Shown piece by piece: positions 1-9,039 of a DNA stretch of 58,077 nt; position 1 is the first letter of the stretch; each line of letters opens with the position of its first letter. The stretch is from Aeromonas sanarellii (GTDB lineage: Bacteria > Pseudomonadota > Gammaproteobacteria > Enterobacterales > Aeromonadaceae). Made by a program: the position numbers and the translations under genes. The notes beneath the pieces were generated by a model. The model did not search any database. It saw only the letters and a list, made by a program, of their open reading frames with translations, and was not told the DNA's origin. The stretch covers positions 1 through 58,077 of the forward strand of contig NZ_CDBN01000066.1 of the NCBI RefSeq assembly GCF_000820085.1, given 5' to 3'.

Positions 1-26
1 AGAGACTGTCAAACATCATGCAAAAA

Positions 27-101
27 TGGCTGGGGCACTAGGATTCGAACCTAGGTATGGCGAGATCAAAACCCGCTGCCTTACCGCTTGGCGATGCCCC
101 A
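27..101 (-). tRNA. tRNA-Gln (UUG)
   Basis: The reverse strand folds as a 75-nt tRNA with an encoded 3' CCA, a T-arm carrying GGTTCGAATCC, and the anticodon loop TTTTGAT, giving anticodon UUG for Gln. It is the most distal gene of a leftward three-tRNA array (Met, Gln, Gln). It differs from the second copy mainly in the acceptor stem (GGGGCA versus GGGGTA) and the T-stem. Confidence 0.96.
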
Positions 102-146
102 ACAGCGCTCCTCGACCGTCATATGACAGGCAAAGAACCTTGAAAA

Positions 147-221
147 TGGCTGGGGTACTAGGATTCGAACCTAGGGATGGCGAGATCAAAACCCGCTGCC
201 TTACCGCTTGGCGATACCCCA
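147..221 (-). tRNA. tRNA-Gln (UUG)
   Basis: A second 75-nt tRNA-Gln with anticodon UUG and encoded CCA, 45 nt upstream of the first copy in transcription order. Acceptor stem, D-arm and T-arm are all intact. It sits 8 nt downstream of tRNA-Met, which fits one polycistronic tRNA transcript. Confidence 0.96.
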
Positions 222-229
222 ACTTGAGA

Positions 230-306
230 TGGTGGCTATGACGGGATTCGAACCTGTGACCCCCGCATTATGAGTGCGATGCTCTAACCAACTGAGCTAC
301 ATAGCC
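230..306 (-). tRNA. tRNA-Met (CAU), elongator type
   Basis: A 77-nt tRNA on the reverse strand with loop CTCATAA (anticodon CAU), encoded CCA and D-arm AGCTCAGTTGGTTAGAGC. The paired first base G of the acceptor stem indicates the elongator rather than the initiator tRNA, whose first base is unpaired. It is the first gene after the promoter at 352-380. Confidence 0.95.
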
Positions 307-351
307 AACCGTGCTTCCAGTGAGTCGTTGCCTCGTCACTGTGCGGCCGGA

Positions 352-380
352 ATTATGCGTATCTGGCTCTGGGGCGTCAA
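352..380 (-). promoter_or_regulatory. Promoter of the Met-Gln-Gln tRNA operon
   Basis: On the reverse strand there is a -35 TTGACG (375-380), a 17-bp spacer and a -10 CATAAT (352-357). A GC-rich discriminator (CCGGCC) follows, the layout typical of stable-RNA promoters under stringent control. It lies about 45 bp upstream of tRNA-Met. Confidence 0.8.
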
Positions 381-504
381 CCCTTTTTTTGTTTGAAAAA
401 ACGAATTTGGGTGCGTTTGGCGAGTTATTGGTCGCTGTCGTGCAAAAGCCCAACAATCTGGTTTTTTTTGCGACATTTGCCAGCAGATGGCCTGTCCGGC
501 CGGA

Positions 505-534
505 TAGAAAAGAGGCCAGCAAATGCTGGCCTCT
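505..534 (-). terminator. Intrinsic terminator of ychF
   Basis: A 10-bp perfect stem (AGAGGCCAGC / GCTGGCCTCT, loop AAAT) is followed on the reverse strand by TTTCTAT. It lies just past the ychF stop and separates it from the tRNA promoter. Confidence 0.75.
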
Positions 535-541
535 CATGGGG

Positions 542-1633
542 TTAGACGTTGAACAGGAAGTTCATGATGTCGCCGTCTTTGACGATGTAGTCTTTCCCTT
601 CGGCGCGCATCTTGCCCGCTTCCTTGGCGCCTTGCTCACCCTTGTAGGTGATAAAGTCGTCGAAGGCGATGGTCTGGGCGCGAATAAAGCCTTTTTCGAA
701 GTCGGTGTGGATCTTGCCCGCGGCCTGCGGGGCGGTGGCACCGACCGGAATGGTCCAGGCGCGCACTTCCTTCACCCCGGCGGTGAAGTAGGTCTGCAGC
801 TTGAGCAGCTCGTAACCGGAGCGGATCACCCGGTTCAGGCCCGGCTCCTCGATGCCCAGATCCGCCATGAACTCGGCGCGATCCTCGTCGTCCAGCTCGG
901 CGATGTCCGCCTCGATGGCGCAGCAGACCACGACCACGACGGCGTTCTCGGCGGCGGCGATCTCACGGACCTGATCCAGGTAGGGGTTGTTCTCGAAGCC
1001 GTCTTCCGCCACGTTGGCGATGTACATGGTGGGCTTGAGGGTCAGGAAGTTGAGGTGGCTGACGGCGTCCAGCTCCTCCTTGTCCAGCTTCATGCCGCGG
1101 ATCATCTGGCCGTTTTCCAGCGCCACCTTGATCTTCTCCAGCACTTCCACTTCCAGCTTGGCGTCCTTGTCACCGCCCTTGGCACGCTTGGACTGGCGGT
1201 TGATGGCGCGCTCGCAGGCGTCCAGGTCGGAGAGGGCCAGCTCGGTGTTGATCACCTCGATGTCGTCGGCCGGGGAGACCTTGCCCGCCACGTGGACGAT
1301 GTTCTCGTCCTCGAAGCAGCGCACCACGTGACCGATGGCCTCGGTCTCGCGGATGTTGGCCAGGAACTGGTTGCCCAGGCCCTCGCCCTTGGAGGCACCG
1401 GCCACCAGGCCGGCGATGTCCACGAACTCCATGGTGGTCGGCACGACCCGCTGCGGGTTGATGATGGCCGCCAGCTGGTCGAGGCGGGGATCCGGCATGG
1501 GGACCACACCCGTGTTCGGCTCAATGGTGCAGAACGGGAAGTTGGCGGCTTCGATGCCGGCCTTGGTCAGCGCATTGAACAGGGTGGATTTGCCTACATT
1601 GGGCAGGCCCACGATACCGCATTTAAAACCCAT
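542..1633 (-). CDS. ychF: Ribosome-binding ATPase YchF (OLA1 family)
   Basis: The 363-residue product is a full-length YchF, an Obg-related P-loop NTPase that binds ribosomes and is linked to stress adaptation. The P-loop GLPNVGKST is at residues 9-17 and the G3 region (DIAGL) near 72-76. The usual NKxD specificity motif is replaced by NVAE at 207-210, the family hallmark explaining preference for ATP over GTP. The C-terminal TGS domain covers roughly the last 80 residues. It lies 92 bp downstream of pth on the same strand, the pth-ychF pairing common in gammaproteobacteria. A terminator follows at 505-534. Confidence 0.96.
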   Translation of the reverse strand: MGFKCGIVGLPNVGKSTLFNALTKAGIEAANFPFCTIEPNTGVVPMPDPRLDQLAAIINPQRVVPTTMEFVDIAGLVAGASKGEGLGNQFLANIRETEAIGHVVRCFEDENIVHVAGKVSPADDIEVINTELALSDLDACERAINRQSKRAKGGDKDAKLEVEVLEKIKVALENGQMIRGMKLDKEELDAVSHLNFLTLKPTMYIANVAEDGFENNPYLDQVREIAAAENAVVVVVCCAIEADIAELDDEDRAEFMADLGIEEPGLNRVIRSGYELLKLQTYFTAGVKEVRAWTIPVGATAPQAAGKIHTDFEKGFIRAQTIAFDDFITYKGEQGAKEAGKMRAEGKDYIVKDGDIMNFLFNV

Positions 1634-1725
1634 GGATAGTTACCTTACGTGATGGATGCTGTGGGAGGCCACGCGGGCGACCTCGTCATATTGTTCGCGC
1701 CTGGCATCTTGCCAAGGCTCCGTGT

Positions 1726-2337
1726 TCAAACCTTCTCGGCCTTGAAGCTGTGCAGGCGATGCATGGCCTTGGTCATGTCCTGCTTGAACAGGATGTCGGT
1801 GGCGCGCAGGGACTCGTCCAGCGCGGCCTCGATCAGGCTCTGTTCGCTGCTGGGGGCCTTGGTCAGCACGAAGCCGGCCACCAGCTCCTTGGCGCCGGGA
1901 TGACCTATCCCGAGACGCAGGCGGAAGAAGTTATTGTTGTTGCCCATCCTGGCGATGATGTCCTTGAGGCCGTTGTGGCCGCCGTGGCCGCCACCCTGCT
2001 TGAACTTGGCGATGCCGGGGGGCAGGTCCAGCTCGTCGTGGGCCACCAGGATCTCTTCCGGGGCTATCTGGTAGAAGCGCGCCAGCGTCGCCACCGCCTT
2101 GCCGGAGAGGTTCATGTAGGTGTTCGGGATGAGCAGCCGCACATCCTGTCCGTCCACCAGGATGCGGGCGGTATGGCCGAAGAACTTGGGCTCTTCGCGC
2201 AGGCTGACATTGTGCCAGCGGGCCAGTTGCTCCACATACCAGGCCCCCGCGTTGTGGCGGGTCTTGGCATATTCGGGGCCGGGATTACCGAGCCCGACAA
2301 TCAGTTTGATTTGACTTGTCACGCTTGATGTCTTCAC
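1726..2337 (-). CDS. pth: Peptidyl-tRNA hydrolase
   Basis: Pth recycles peptidyl-tRNAs released during abortive translation by cleaving the ester between peptide and tRNA in the cytoplasm. The sequence shows the family N-terminus [21 protein letters not shown] with its catalytic His, the substrate-binding segment [10 protein letters not shown], the [10 protein letters not shown] segment with the catalytic Asp, and [12 protein letters not shown]. Two in-frame GTG starts are possible, at 2337 (203 residues) and 2322 (198 residues). Neither has a strong Shine-Dalgarno site, and the shorter is closer to the usual length. The gene is followed by ychF and preceded by prs on the same strand. Confidence 0.95.
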   Translation of the reverse strand: MKTSSVTSQIKLIVGLGNPGPEYAKTRHNAGAWYVEQLARWHNVSLREEPKFFGHTARILVDGQDVRLLIPNTYMNLSGKAVATLARFYQIAPEEILVAHDELDLPPGIAKFKQGGGHGGHNGLKDIIARMGNNNNFFRLRLGIGHPGAKELVAGFVLTKAPSSEQSLIEAALDESLRATDILFKQDMTKAMHRLHSFKAEKV

Positions 2338-2540
2338 TCGCTACTTGCCATGAGCGGATGGCCCTGGGCAATGGGACGCAATATTCTAGCCGCCGACTGG
2401 CGAACACTCAACCAAAGTGCGGCAGCAGGGAGGATAACGGCCGTGCCTGGCGGCCAGAACGGGCATCGCCCGGCCCTTGTCTGCCGCGCCAGCCGCCCTC
2501 ATCGGCACACCAGGGCGGGATCGAGCGGAAACAGAAAAAC

Positions 2541-2564
2541 AAAAACCGCCGTGCGGCGGTTTTT
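2541..2564 (-). terminator. Terminator of prs, symmetric
   Basis: A symmetric stem AAAAACCGCC / GGCGGTTTTT with loop GTGC gives a U-tract on either strand. It lies 17 bp past the prs stop, so its main role is probably to end the prs transcript and separate it from pth-ychF. Confidence 0.8.
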
Positions 2565-2580
2565 GTGACAACGGGATCTA

Positions 2581-3528
2581 TCAATGCTCGAACATGGCAG
2601 AGATGGACTCTTCGTTGCTGATACGGCGGATGGCTTCGGCCAGCACGGAGGAGAGGGTCAGCTGCTTGACCTTGCCGACGGCCTTCATTTCCGGGGTGAG
2701 CGGGATGGAGTCGGTGATGATCAGCTCGTCGATGACCGAGTTCTTGATGTTTTCCACGGCGGTGCCGGAGAAGACCGGGTGGGTTGCATAGGCAAACACG
2801 CGCTTGGCACCGCGCTCTTTCAGCGCCTCGGCCGCCTTGCACAGGGTGCCGCCGGTGTCGATCATGTCGTCGACGATGACGCAGTCACGGCCGGCCACGT
2901 CGCCGATCAGGTGCATGACCTGGGAGACGTTCGGGCGGGGACGACGCTTGTCGATGATGGCGATGTCGGTGTCGTCCAGCAGCTTGGCGATGGCACGGGC
3001 ACGGACCACACCGCCGATGTCCGGCGAAACGACCACGGGGGATTCGAGGTTCTTGGCCTTCATGTCTTCCAGCAGCACAGGGCTGCCGAACACGTTGTCG
3101 ACGGGGACGTCGAAGAAGCCCTGGATCTGCTCGGCATGCAGGTCAACGGTCAGTACACGGTCCACACCCACGCTGGAGAGGAAGTCGGCGACGACCTTGG
3201 CGGTGATGGGCACACGGGCGGAGCGGACGCGGCGGTCCTGACGGGCATAACCAAAGTAGGGGATAACGGCAGTGATACGGCCAGCTGAAGCACGACGCAG
3301 TGCATCCACCATGACGATCAATTCCATCAAATTGTCGTTGGTCGGGGCACAGGTGGATTGAATGATGAAGATATCGCCACCGCGTACATTCTCGTTGATC
3401 TGTACGCTGATCTCGCCGTCGCTAAAGCGACCTACGGCAGCATTGCCGAGTTTGATAAACAGGCGATCTGCGATCTTCTGGGCTAGTTCCGGCGTTGCGT
3501 TACCAGCAAACAGCTTCATGTCAGGCAC
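2581..3528 (-). CDS. prs: Ribose-phosphate pyrophosphokinase (PRPP synthase)
   Basis: Prs transfers pyrophosphate from ATP to ribose 5-phosphate, making PRPP for purine, pyrimidine, His, Trp and NAD synthesis. The 315-residue product has the family's usual length and matches the E. coli protein nearly throughout from memory: the RFSDGE and [20 protein letters not shown] region, the catalytic-loop KRRPRPN segment, and the PRPP-binding motif [12 protein letters not shown]. The start is GTG at 3528, encoding the same MPDMKLF N-terminus as E. coli. It is downstream of lolB-ispE and a tRNA-Gln, so it is probably fed at least partly by read-through from ispE. Confidence 0.97.
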   Translation of the reverse strand: MPDMKLFAGNATPELAQKIADRLFIKLGNAAVGRFSDGEISVQINENVRGGDIFIIQSTCAPTNDNLMELIVMVDALRRASAGRITAVIPYFGYARQDRRVRSARVPITAKVVADFLSSVGVDRVLTVDLHAEQIQGFFDVPVDNVFGSPVLLEDMKAKNLESPVVVSPDIGGVVRARAIAKLLDDTDIAIIDKRRPRPNVSQVMHLIGDVAGRDCVIVDDMIDTGGTLCKAAEALKERGAKRVFAYATHPVFSGTAVENIKNSVIDELIITDSIPLTPEMKAVGKVKQLTLSSVLAEAIRRISNEESISAMFEH

Positions 3529-3711
3529 GGTTTGAAACCTCGGGGTTGCATCCAGTATGTGGGGAGTCTGAGTTCAGACCCGGATCGTTTGGGGGCAAAC
3601 GATTTAGCAAGATGACGGACAAGGTCTCAGCACAGGGAAAATGGCGTCGCATCACCCTGGCTGGGTGGGGGGACAGGGGGCGTCCACCCTTGATGCGTCA
3701 TCATGCCAGCT

Positions 3712-3786
3712 TGGCTGGGGTACTAGGATTCGAACCTAGGAATGGCGAGATCAAAACCCGCTGCCTTACCGCTTGGCGATACCCCA
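3712..3786 (-). tRNA. tRNA-Gln (UUG), 5' end inside ispE
   Basis: A third 75-nt tRNA-Gln with anticodon UUG and encoded CCA. Its first 21 nt (3766-3786) are also the last six sense codons and the TAA stop of ispE, read in the same direction. It lies between ispE and prs, so it is probably transcribed with ispE and released by RNase P and 3' trimming. Confidence 0.95.
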
Positions 3787-4644
3787 ATCACTGACTTGTT
3801 GCAAAGTGGCGAAGAGTGGTGATATGTTCTCGCCCTTGGCGACAAACCCATCCCAGCCTTCCGGCACTTTGGCCAACACCTTCCGAGCAGCCATTTCGTC
3901 TTCAAATTGAGCAAAGACGCAGGCGCCAGTGCCCGTCATTCTTGACGGCGCGTATTCTAGCAACCAGCCGAGCGCATTGGCAACCTCGGGGTGGCGCTTT
4001 TTCACCAGCAATTCGCAATCGTTTTTCCACTCCCCTTCCAGCAGATTGCCCAGGGTCATCTTGGGGGTGTCGCGAGGCAGTTCCGGATCCTGGAACACGG
4101 CCGCCGTTGCCACATGGCAGTCGGGCTTGAGCACCAGATACCAGGCCGCGGGCACCTCGACCGGTTGCAGTCGCTCGCCCACTCCTTCTGCAAACGCGGC
4201 CCGGCCGCGCACGAACACCGGCACGTCGGCGCCGAGCCGCACGCCGAGCTGCGCCAGCTCATCCTCGCCGAGGCCCGCCTGCCAGAGATGGTTCAGGGCC
4301 ACGAGCGTGGTGGCGGCATCGGACGAGCCCCCGCCGATGCCGCCGCCCATGGGCAGCACCTTCTCCAGCCGGATATGGGCCCCCTGGGGGCTCGGCAGCC
4401 TGGTTTGCAGCAGGCGGGCGGCGCGGATGATGAGGTTCTGTTCATCGGGCACACCGGGAATGGCGGGGCTCAGGGTGAGCTGGTCGCTGCCCGGGATCAC
4501 CTCGAACTCCAGCCAGTCCCCGTGGCTGAGGAAGATGAACAGGGTCTGCAGCTCGTGATAGCCGTCGGGGCGGCGGCCGTTGACGTGCAGGAAGAGGTTG
4601 AGCTTGGCCGGGGCGGGCCAGCGGATCTGGCCAGGCTTCATCAT
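3766..4644 (-). CDS. ispE: 4-diphosphocytidyl-2-C-methyl-D-erythritol kinase
   Basis: IspE phosphorylates the 2-hydroxyl of CDP-methylerythritol in the non-mevalonate isoprenoid pathway. The 292-residue product carries the GHMP-kinase signature [14 protein letters not shown] near residues 98-111, the N-terminal [10 protein letters not shown] with the substrate-binding Lys, and a C-terminal GTGACVFA loop. The ATG at 4644 is chosen because GCAGGAGC lies 9 nt upstream and the start falls 20 nt past the lolB stop; a longer frame reaching 4866 overlaps lolB and lacks family sequence. The last codons, encoding WGIAKR and the stop, lie inside the mature tRNA-Gln gene. Confidence 0.95.
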   Translation of the reverse strand: MMKPGQIRWPAPAKLNLFLHVNGRRPDGYHELQTLFIFLSHGDWLEFEVIPGSDQLTLSPAIPGVPDEQNLIIRAARLLQTRLPSPQGAHIRLEKVLPMGGGIGGGSSDAATTLVALNHLWQAGLGEDELAQLGVRLGADVPVFVRGRAAFAEGVGERLQPVEVPAAWYLVLKPDCHVATAAVFQDPELPRDTPKMTLGNLLEGEWKNDCELLVKKRHPEVANALGWLLEYAPSRMTGTGACVFAQFEDEMAARKVLAKVPEGWDGFVAKGENISPLFATLQQVSDWGIAKR

Positions 4645-4664
4645 GGTGCTGTGCTCCTGCGCCA

Positions 4665-5243
4665 TCACTGTGCCAGCGTCCACTGGTTGATCTGCAGCTT
4701 GAGGCGGCTCTCCTGGCCCGTCATGGTCAGCAGGTGCGGCAGGCGGTAGCCGTCCTGGTCCCGGTAATCGCCGTAGAGGATCTGCCACTGGCCATCGCGC
4801 ACACTGGCGAGGCTGGCGTCGGGATTGAGCTCGAACTCGGCGTTGCCCGGCAGCCCCTTGATCCACTCCGGCAGCCCGGCCACCGGAATGTGCCAGCCGG
4901 TGAGCTGGTAGACGAGCGCCTCGGCATCCTGGCTCTGGTGCAGCCTGCCGTCGTTGTCGAGCAGGGTCACCTCGCCTCCGGTGCGGGAGAGCTCCAGGAT
5001 ATGGGTGCCGATCAGGCTGGTGAGGTTGAGGCGGTAGTCGTCGCCGTTCTGCTGCCAGTTGAGGCGGGCGCTGCCCTTCTGCCGGGCGGTGATTATGGCC
5101 ATCTTGCCCGACAGCTGCCAGTGGGTGAGGCGCTCGAGGCGGGCGCGCTCCTGTTGCCAGTTGACCTGATCCCGCTGGGGTTGGGTGGTGGTACAGCCCG
5201 CCAGCACCAGCAGGCAGGCGAGGGAGAAGATACGCAAGAACAA
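4665..5243 (-). CDS. lolB: Outer-membrane lipoprotein receptor LolB
   Basis: LolB accepts lipoproteins from the periplasmic carrier LolA and inserts them in the inner leaflet of the outer membrane. The 192-residue precursor has a short signal peptide ending in the lipobox LAGC, so the lipidated Cys is about residue 17. Family segments such as [17 protein letters not shown] and LTGWHIPV are present. The start is TTG at 5243, with GGAG 7 nt upstream and no suitable ATG. It is the first gene of lolB-ispE-(tRNA-Gln)-prs and diverges from hemA across about 125 bp. Confidence 0.94.
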   Translation of the reverse strand: MFLRIFSLACLLVLAGCTTTQPQRDQVNWQQERARLERLTHWQLSGKMAIITARQKGSARLNWQQNGDDYRLNLTSLIGTHILELSRTGGEVTLLDNDGRLHQSQDAEALVYQLTGWHIPVAGLPEWIKGLPGNAEFELNPDASLASVRDGQWQILYGDYRDQDGYRLPHLLTMTGQESRLKLQINQWTLAQ

Positions 5244-5295
5244 GGTCGAGCTCCGAACAAAAGGTTTGCCACAGTATACGGGGCGGCCGTATCGC

Positions 5296-5324
5296 TTTTA
5301 AAGACTTACCCTTTCTCGTACAAT
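5296..5324 (+). promoter_or_regulatory. Candidate hemA promoter
   Basis: TTTTAA (5296-5301), a 17-bp spacer and TACAAT (5319-5324) form a sigma-70-like pair about 45 bp before the hemA ATG. The -10 is good and the -35 is weak (3 of 6). Confidence 0.4.
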
Positions 5325-5368
5325 TGTCGGCCTTTACACCCAGTGCATGAAACGATCATCACCCACCC

Positions 5369-6628
5369 ATGAGTCTGCTTGCCCTCGGAATCAACCACAA
5401 CACCGCCAGTGTCGCCTTGCGGGAGCGGGTCGCCTTTGGCCCGGACCGCATCGATCGCGCCCTGCGTGAGCTGGTGGAGCAGCCCGGTGTCAGCGAGGCG
5501 GTGATCGTCTCCACCTGCAATCGCACCGAGCTCTATTGCAGCCTGGAGCAGGGGCAGGGGGAGCAGGTGCTGCACTGGTTGCAGCGGTTTCACGAGCTGG
5601 ATGCGGCCGAGGTGGTCTCCGCCATCTACCAGCACTGGGACGAGGAGGCGGTACGCCACCTGATGCGGGTCGCCTGCGGCCTCGACTCCCTGGTGCTCGG
5701 GGAGCCGCAGATCCTGGGGCAGATCAAGCAGTCCTACGCCCACGCCCAGCAGGCGGAGGCGGTGAAGGGGTCCCTGGAGCGGTTGTTCCAGAAATCCTTC
5801 TCGGTGGCCAAGCGGGTACGTACCGACACCGAGATCGGCGCCAGCGCCGTGTCGGTGGCCTTCGCCGCCGTGAGCCTGGCCCGGCGCATCTTCTCCGATC
5901 TCTCCCAGACCAAGGTGCTGCTGATAGGGGCCGGCGAGACCATCGAACTGGTGGCCCGTCACCTGCGCGAGCAGAACGTCACCCGCATGATGGTGGCGAA
6001 CCGCACCCTGCAGCGGGCCCAGCTGCTGGCCGAGGAGTTCGGTGCCCAGGTGATGACCCTGGAGGAGATCCCGGACTACCTGCACGAGGCGGACATCGTC
6101 ATCAGCTCCACCGCCAGCCCCCTTCCCATCCTCGGCAAGGGCATGGTGGAGCGGGCGCTGAAGGCCCGCCGCTTCAGGCCCATGTTCCTGGTGGACATCG
6201 CCGTGCCGCGGGACATCGAGGCCGAGGTGGACGAGCTCTCCGACGCCTACCTCTACACGGTGGACGACCTGCAGGGCATCATCGAGCAGAACCTCGAGAC
6301 CCGCAAGCGGGCGGCCGCCGAGGCGGAGCTCATCGTCCAGGAAGAGCGCGACGACTTCATGGGCTGGTATCGCAGCCAGCACTCGGTGGATCTCATCCGC
6401 GATTACCGTCACCAGTCCCAGCAGGTGGCCGATGAAGAGCTGCAGCGCGCCCTGCTGGCCCTGCAACAGGGCGAGAATGCCGAGCAGGCCCTCAGGGCCA
6501 TGGCGCACCGCCTCACCAACAAGTTGATCCACGCACCGACCCAGGCCCTGCGCCAGGCCGCCGCCCAGGGGGATGCCCACAAGCTGGCCCAGCTGCGTCA
6601 GGTGCTGGGATTGTCACAAGAATCATAG
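5369..6628 (+). CDS. hemA: Glutamyl-tRNA reductase
   Basis: HemA reduces glutamyl-tRNA(Glu) to glutamate-1-semialdehyde with NADPH, the first committed step of tetrapyrrole synthesis by the C5 route. The 419-residue protein has the catalytic Cys50 in STCNRTE, the substrate-domain stretch [17 protein letters not shown], the NADPH-domain motif LLIGAGE, and a C-terminal helical dimerization domain. There is no clear Shine-Dalgarno site before ATG 5369, which follows a short leader. It heads a rightward run hemA-prfA-prmC-sirB2-sirB1-kdsA with the same order as E. coli. The N-terminal region is the known target of haem-dependent proteolysis in enterics. Confidence 0.97.
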   Translation: MSLLALGINHNTASVALRERVAFGPDRIDRALRELVEQPGVSEAVIVSTCNRTELYCSLEQGQGEQVLHWLQRFHELDAAEVVSAIYQHWDEEAVRHLMRVACGLDSLVLGEPQILGQIKQSYAHAQQAEAVKGSLERLFQKSFSVAKRVRTDTEIGASAVSVAFAAVSLARRIFSDLSQTKVLLIGAGETIELVARHLREQNVTRMMVANRTLQRAQLLAEEFGAQVMTLEEIPDYLHEADIVISSTASPLPILGKGMVERALKARRFRPMFLVDIAVPRDIEAEVDELSDAYLYTVDDLQGIIEQNLETRKRAAAEAELIVQEERDDFMGWYRSQHSVDLIRDYRHQSQQVADEELQRALLALQQGENAEQALRAMAHRLTNKLIHAPTQALRQAAAQGDAHKLAQLRQVLGLSQES

Positions 6629-6679
6629 TGTTGGGGCGGCCCCTTGGCCGTCCCGTCCTCCATCGAGAATCCAAGAGTC

Positions 6680-7768
6680 ATGAACCCGTCATTGATCAGA
6701 AAGCTGGAAGGCCTCATCGAGCGCCACGAAGAAGTACAGGCCCTGCTCGGCGAGCCCGGGGTGGCCTCGGATCAGGACAGATACCGTGCCCTGACCCGGG
6801 AATATGCCCAGCTGGAAGACATAGTCCACGCCTTCCAGCACTTCCGTCAGGCCGAAGAGAACCTCGAAACCACCCGGCTGATGCTGGAGGAGGAGGATGC
6901 CGACCTGCGCGAGATGGCGCAGGAGGAGCTGCCGCTCGCCAAGGCGGCCTTTGAGGAGCAGGAGCAGGCGCTGCAGGTGATGCTGCTGCCGCGGGATCCC
7001 AAGGATGACAACAACTGCTATCTGGAGATCCGCGCCGGCGCCGGTGGCGACGAGGCGGCCATCTTCGCGGGGGATCTGTTCCGCATGTATTCCCGCTACG
7101 CCGAGCGCCAGGGCTGGCGCGTCTCCATCGTCAGCTGCAACGACGGCGAGCACGGCGGCTACAAGGAGGTGATCGCCAAGGTGGACGGCGAGCACGTCTA
7201 CGGCCGCCTCAAGTTCGAATCCGGCGGTCACCGGGTGCAGCGGGTGCCGGAGACCGAGTCCCAGGGCCGGGTGCACACCTCCGCCTGCACCGTCGCCGTG
7301 CTGCCGGAAGTGCCGGAGGCCGAGCAGATCGAGATCAACCCCTCGGAGCTGAAGATCGACACCTTCCGCGCCTCCGGGGCCGGCGGCCAGCACGTCAACA
7401 AGACCGACTCCGCCATCCGCATCACCCACCTGCCCACCGGCCTGGTGGTGGAGTGCCAGGACGAGCGCTCCCAGCACAAGAACCGCGCCAAGGCGATGTC
7501 GGTGCTCTCGGCCCGGCTGCAGGCGGCCGAGGACGAGCGCCACCGCGCCGCCGAGCAGAGCACCCGCCGCAACCTGGTGGGCTCCGGCGATCGCTCCGAG
7601 CGCATCCGCACCTACAACTACCCCCAGGGACGCCTCTCCGAGCACCGCATCAACCTCACCCTCTATCGCCTGGGCGAGATCCTGGAGGGGGATCTGGACT
7701 GCGTGATCACCCCCCTGGTGCAGGAGTATCAGGCGGATCAGCTCGCCTCCCTGGCCGAGAGCAACTGA
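6680..7768 (+). CDS. prfA: Peptide chain release factor 1
   Basis: RF1 reads UAA and UAG in the ribosomal A site and triggers peptide release. The 362-residue product has the tripeptide anticodon region VPETESQGR (PxT type, specific to RF1) and the GGQ motif in [16 protein letters not shown], whose Gln is the usual target of the PrmC methyltransferase encoded next. The start at 6680 ([11 protein letters not shown]) matches the family; an in-frame TTG at 6644 adds 12 non-family residues. It lies 51 bp after hemA, and its TGA overlaps the prmC ATG by one base, implying translational coupling. Confidence 0.97.
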   Translation: MNPSLIRKLEGLIERHEEVQALLGEPGVASDQDRYRALTREYAQLEDIVHAFQHFRQAEENLETTRLMLEEEDADLREMAQEELPLAKAAFEEQEQALQVMLLPRDPKDDNNCYLEIRAGAGGDEAAIFAGDLFRMYSRYAERQGWRVSIVSCNDGEHGGYKEVIAKVDGEHVYGRLKFESGGHRVQRVPETESQGRVHTSACTVAVLPEVPEAEQIEINPSELKIDTFRASGAGGQHVNKTDSAIRITHLPTGLVVECQDERSQHKNRAKAMSVLSARLQAAEDERHRAAEQSTRRNLVGSGDRSERIRTYNYPQGRLSEHRINLTLYRLGEILEGDLDCVITPLVQEYQADQLASLAESN

Positions 7769-8601
7769 TGCAGATCCAGCAGGCCCGTGCCCATATCATG
7801 GCGACCCTGGCCTCCGGGGAATCCCCCCGCGCCGACGCCGATGCCCTGCTCTGCCATCTGCTGGATTGCCGACGCGGCTACCTGATGACCTGGCCGGAGC
7901 GCGAGCTCGATGCCGCCCAGCAGGCGACCCTGGCGGGCTGGCTGGAGCGCCGCCTCCAGGGCGAACCCATCGCCCACCTCATCGGCGAGCGGGAGTTCTG
8001 GTCCCTGCCGCTGAAAGTGAGCCCGGCCACCCTGATCCCGCGTCCCGATACCGAGGTGCTGGTGGAGCAGGCGCTGGCGCGCCTGCCGGCTGGCCCCTGC
8101 GCCCTGCTGGATCTCGGCACAGGGACCGGCGCCATCGCGCTCGCGCTCAAGTCCGAGCGACCGGATGCCGATGTATGGGCCGTGGACCGGATGCCGGAGG
8201 CGGCCGCCCTGGCCCGCGCCAACAGCGCCGCCCTGGGGCTGCCCGTCACGGTGCGGGACGGCAGCTGGTTCGAGCCGCTCTCGGGTGCCCCGCGCTTTGC
8301 GATGATCGTCTCCAACCCGCCCTACATCGACGGGGCGGATCCTCATCTCGACGAGGGGGACGTGCGCTTCGAACCCCGCTCCGCCCTGGTGGCGGACGAG
8401 CAGGGGATGGCGGACATCCGCCTCATCGTGGCAGGCGCACCTGCCCACCTGGTTCCCGGTGGCTGGCTCCTGCTGGAGCACGGCTGGGAGCAGGGGGCAT
8501 TGGTGCGTCAACTCCTGTTGCAGCAAGGCTACGACCAGGTGGAAACCGTGCGCGATTACGGTGATAACGAGCGAGTGACCCTGGGGCGGCTGGCTCGTTG
8601 A
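7768..8601 (+). CDS. prmC: Release-factor glutamine methyltransferase
   Basis: PrmC methylates the Gln of the GGQ motif of RF1 and RF2 with S-adenosylmethionine. The 277-residue product has an N-terminal helical domain, the SAM-binding LLDLGTGTGAIALAL (motif I), and the SNPPYI tetrapeptide that positions the Gln side chain. The ATG at 7768 overlaps the prfA TGA, so enzyme and substrate are translationally coupled. Confidence 0.96.
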   Translation: MQIQQARAHIMATLASGESPRADADALLCHLLDCRRGYLMTWPERELDAAQQATLAGWLERRLQGEPIAHLIGEREFWSLPLKVSPATLIPRPDTEVLVEQALARLPAGPCALLDLGTGTGAIALALKSERPDADVWAVDRMPEAAALARANSAALGLPVTVRDGSWFEPLSGAPRFAMIVSNPPYIDGADPHLDEGDVRFEPRSALVADEQGMADIRLIVAGAPAHLVPGGWLLLEHGWEQGALVRQLLLQQGYDQVETVRDYGDNERVTLGRLAR

Positions 8602-8644
8602 CGATGACGGGCGGGCTCTTCCCGCCCCCGTGCAAGGAAATGTT

Positions 8645-9028
8645 ATGTATGTTGTGCTCAAACATCTGCACCTCGCCCTGATAGCCGGGGCCGTGCTGAT
8701 GTTTATCCTGCGCTTTTACTGGTTGCAGACCGGCTCCGCCCTGGCAGGGGGCGCCCGCACCCTCAGGGTGAGCGGCTGGCTCAACGGCCTGGTGGTGCTC
8801 ACCGGCGTGCTGCTCTGCATGGTGCTGGACCTCAACCCCCTCAACAACGCCATTCCCTGGCTCAGCGAGAAGCTGACCGCGGTGCTGGTGGTGATGTTTC
8901 TGGCCTTGATGGCGCTGCGCCTGGCCCGCAGCAACGGCATCCGCTGGTTTGCCTTCCTGGGCGCCCTGGGGTGGATCTTCTTTATCGCCAAGCTGGCGGT
9001 ACAAAAGCAGGCCAGCCTGTTCGGTTAG
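8645..9028 (+). CDS. sirB2: SirB2-family inner-membrane protein
   Basis: A 127-residue hydrophobic protein with four likely transmembrane helices (about residues 5-25, 43-62, 74-92 and 101-119). Sequence and position match the SirB2/YchQ family, whose biochemical role is unknown. The ATG at 8645 follows AAGGAAATGTT. It sits between prmC and sirB1 as in E. coli. The conserved HxH in the first helix (KHLHLAL) may bind a metal or haem, but that is only a suggestion. Confidence 0.85.
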   Translation: MYVVLKHLHLALIAGAVLMFILRFYWLQTGSALAGGARTLRVSGWLNGLVVLTGVLLCMVLDLNPLNNAIPWLSEKLTAVLVVMFLALMALRLARSNGIRWFAFLGALGWIFFIAKLAVQKQASLFG

Positions 9029-9039
9029 GGATGACGACG

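Noticed and set aside
27..306. Integration site of a genomic island at the tRNA array
   Set aside because: No integrase, no partial tRNA duplicate forming an att repeat, and core genes flank the array inside the window.
311..1639. 442-codon plus-strand open frame opposite ychF
   Set aside because: It is the antisense shadow of ychF; its His/Gly/Val-rich sequence has no family and no ribosome-binding site. Similar shadows occur opposite hemA, topA, tkt, the MFS gene and others owing to high GC content.
4645..4866. N-terminal extension of IspE
   Set aside because: It overlaps lolB in another frame, reads as GC-rich noise, and the ATG at 4644 has its own ribosome-binding site.
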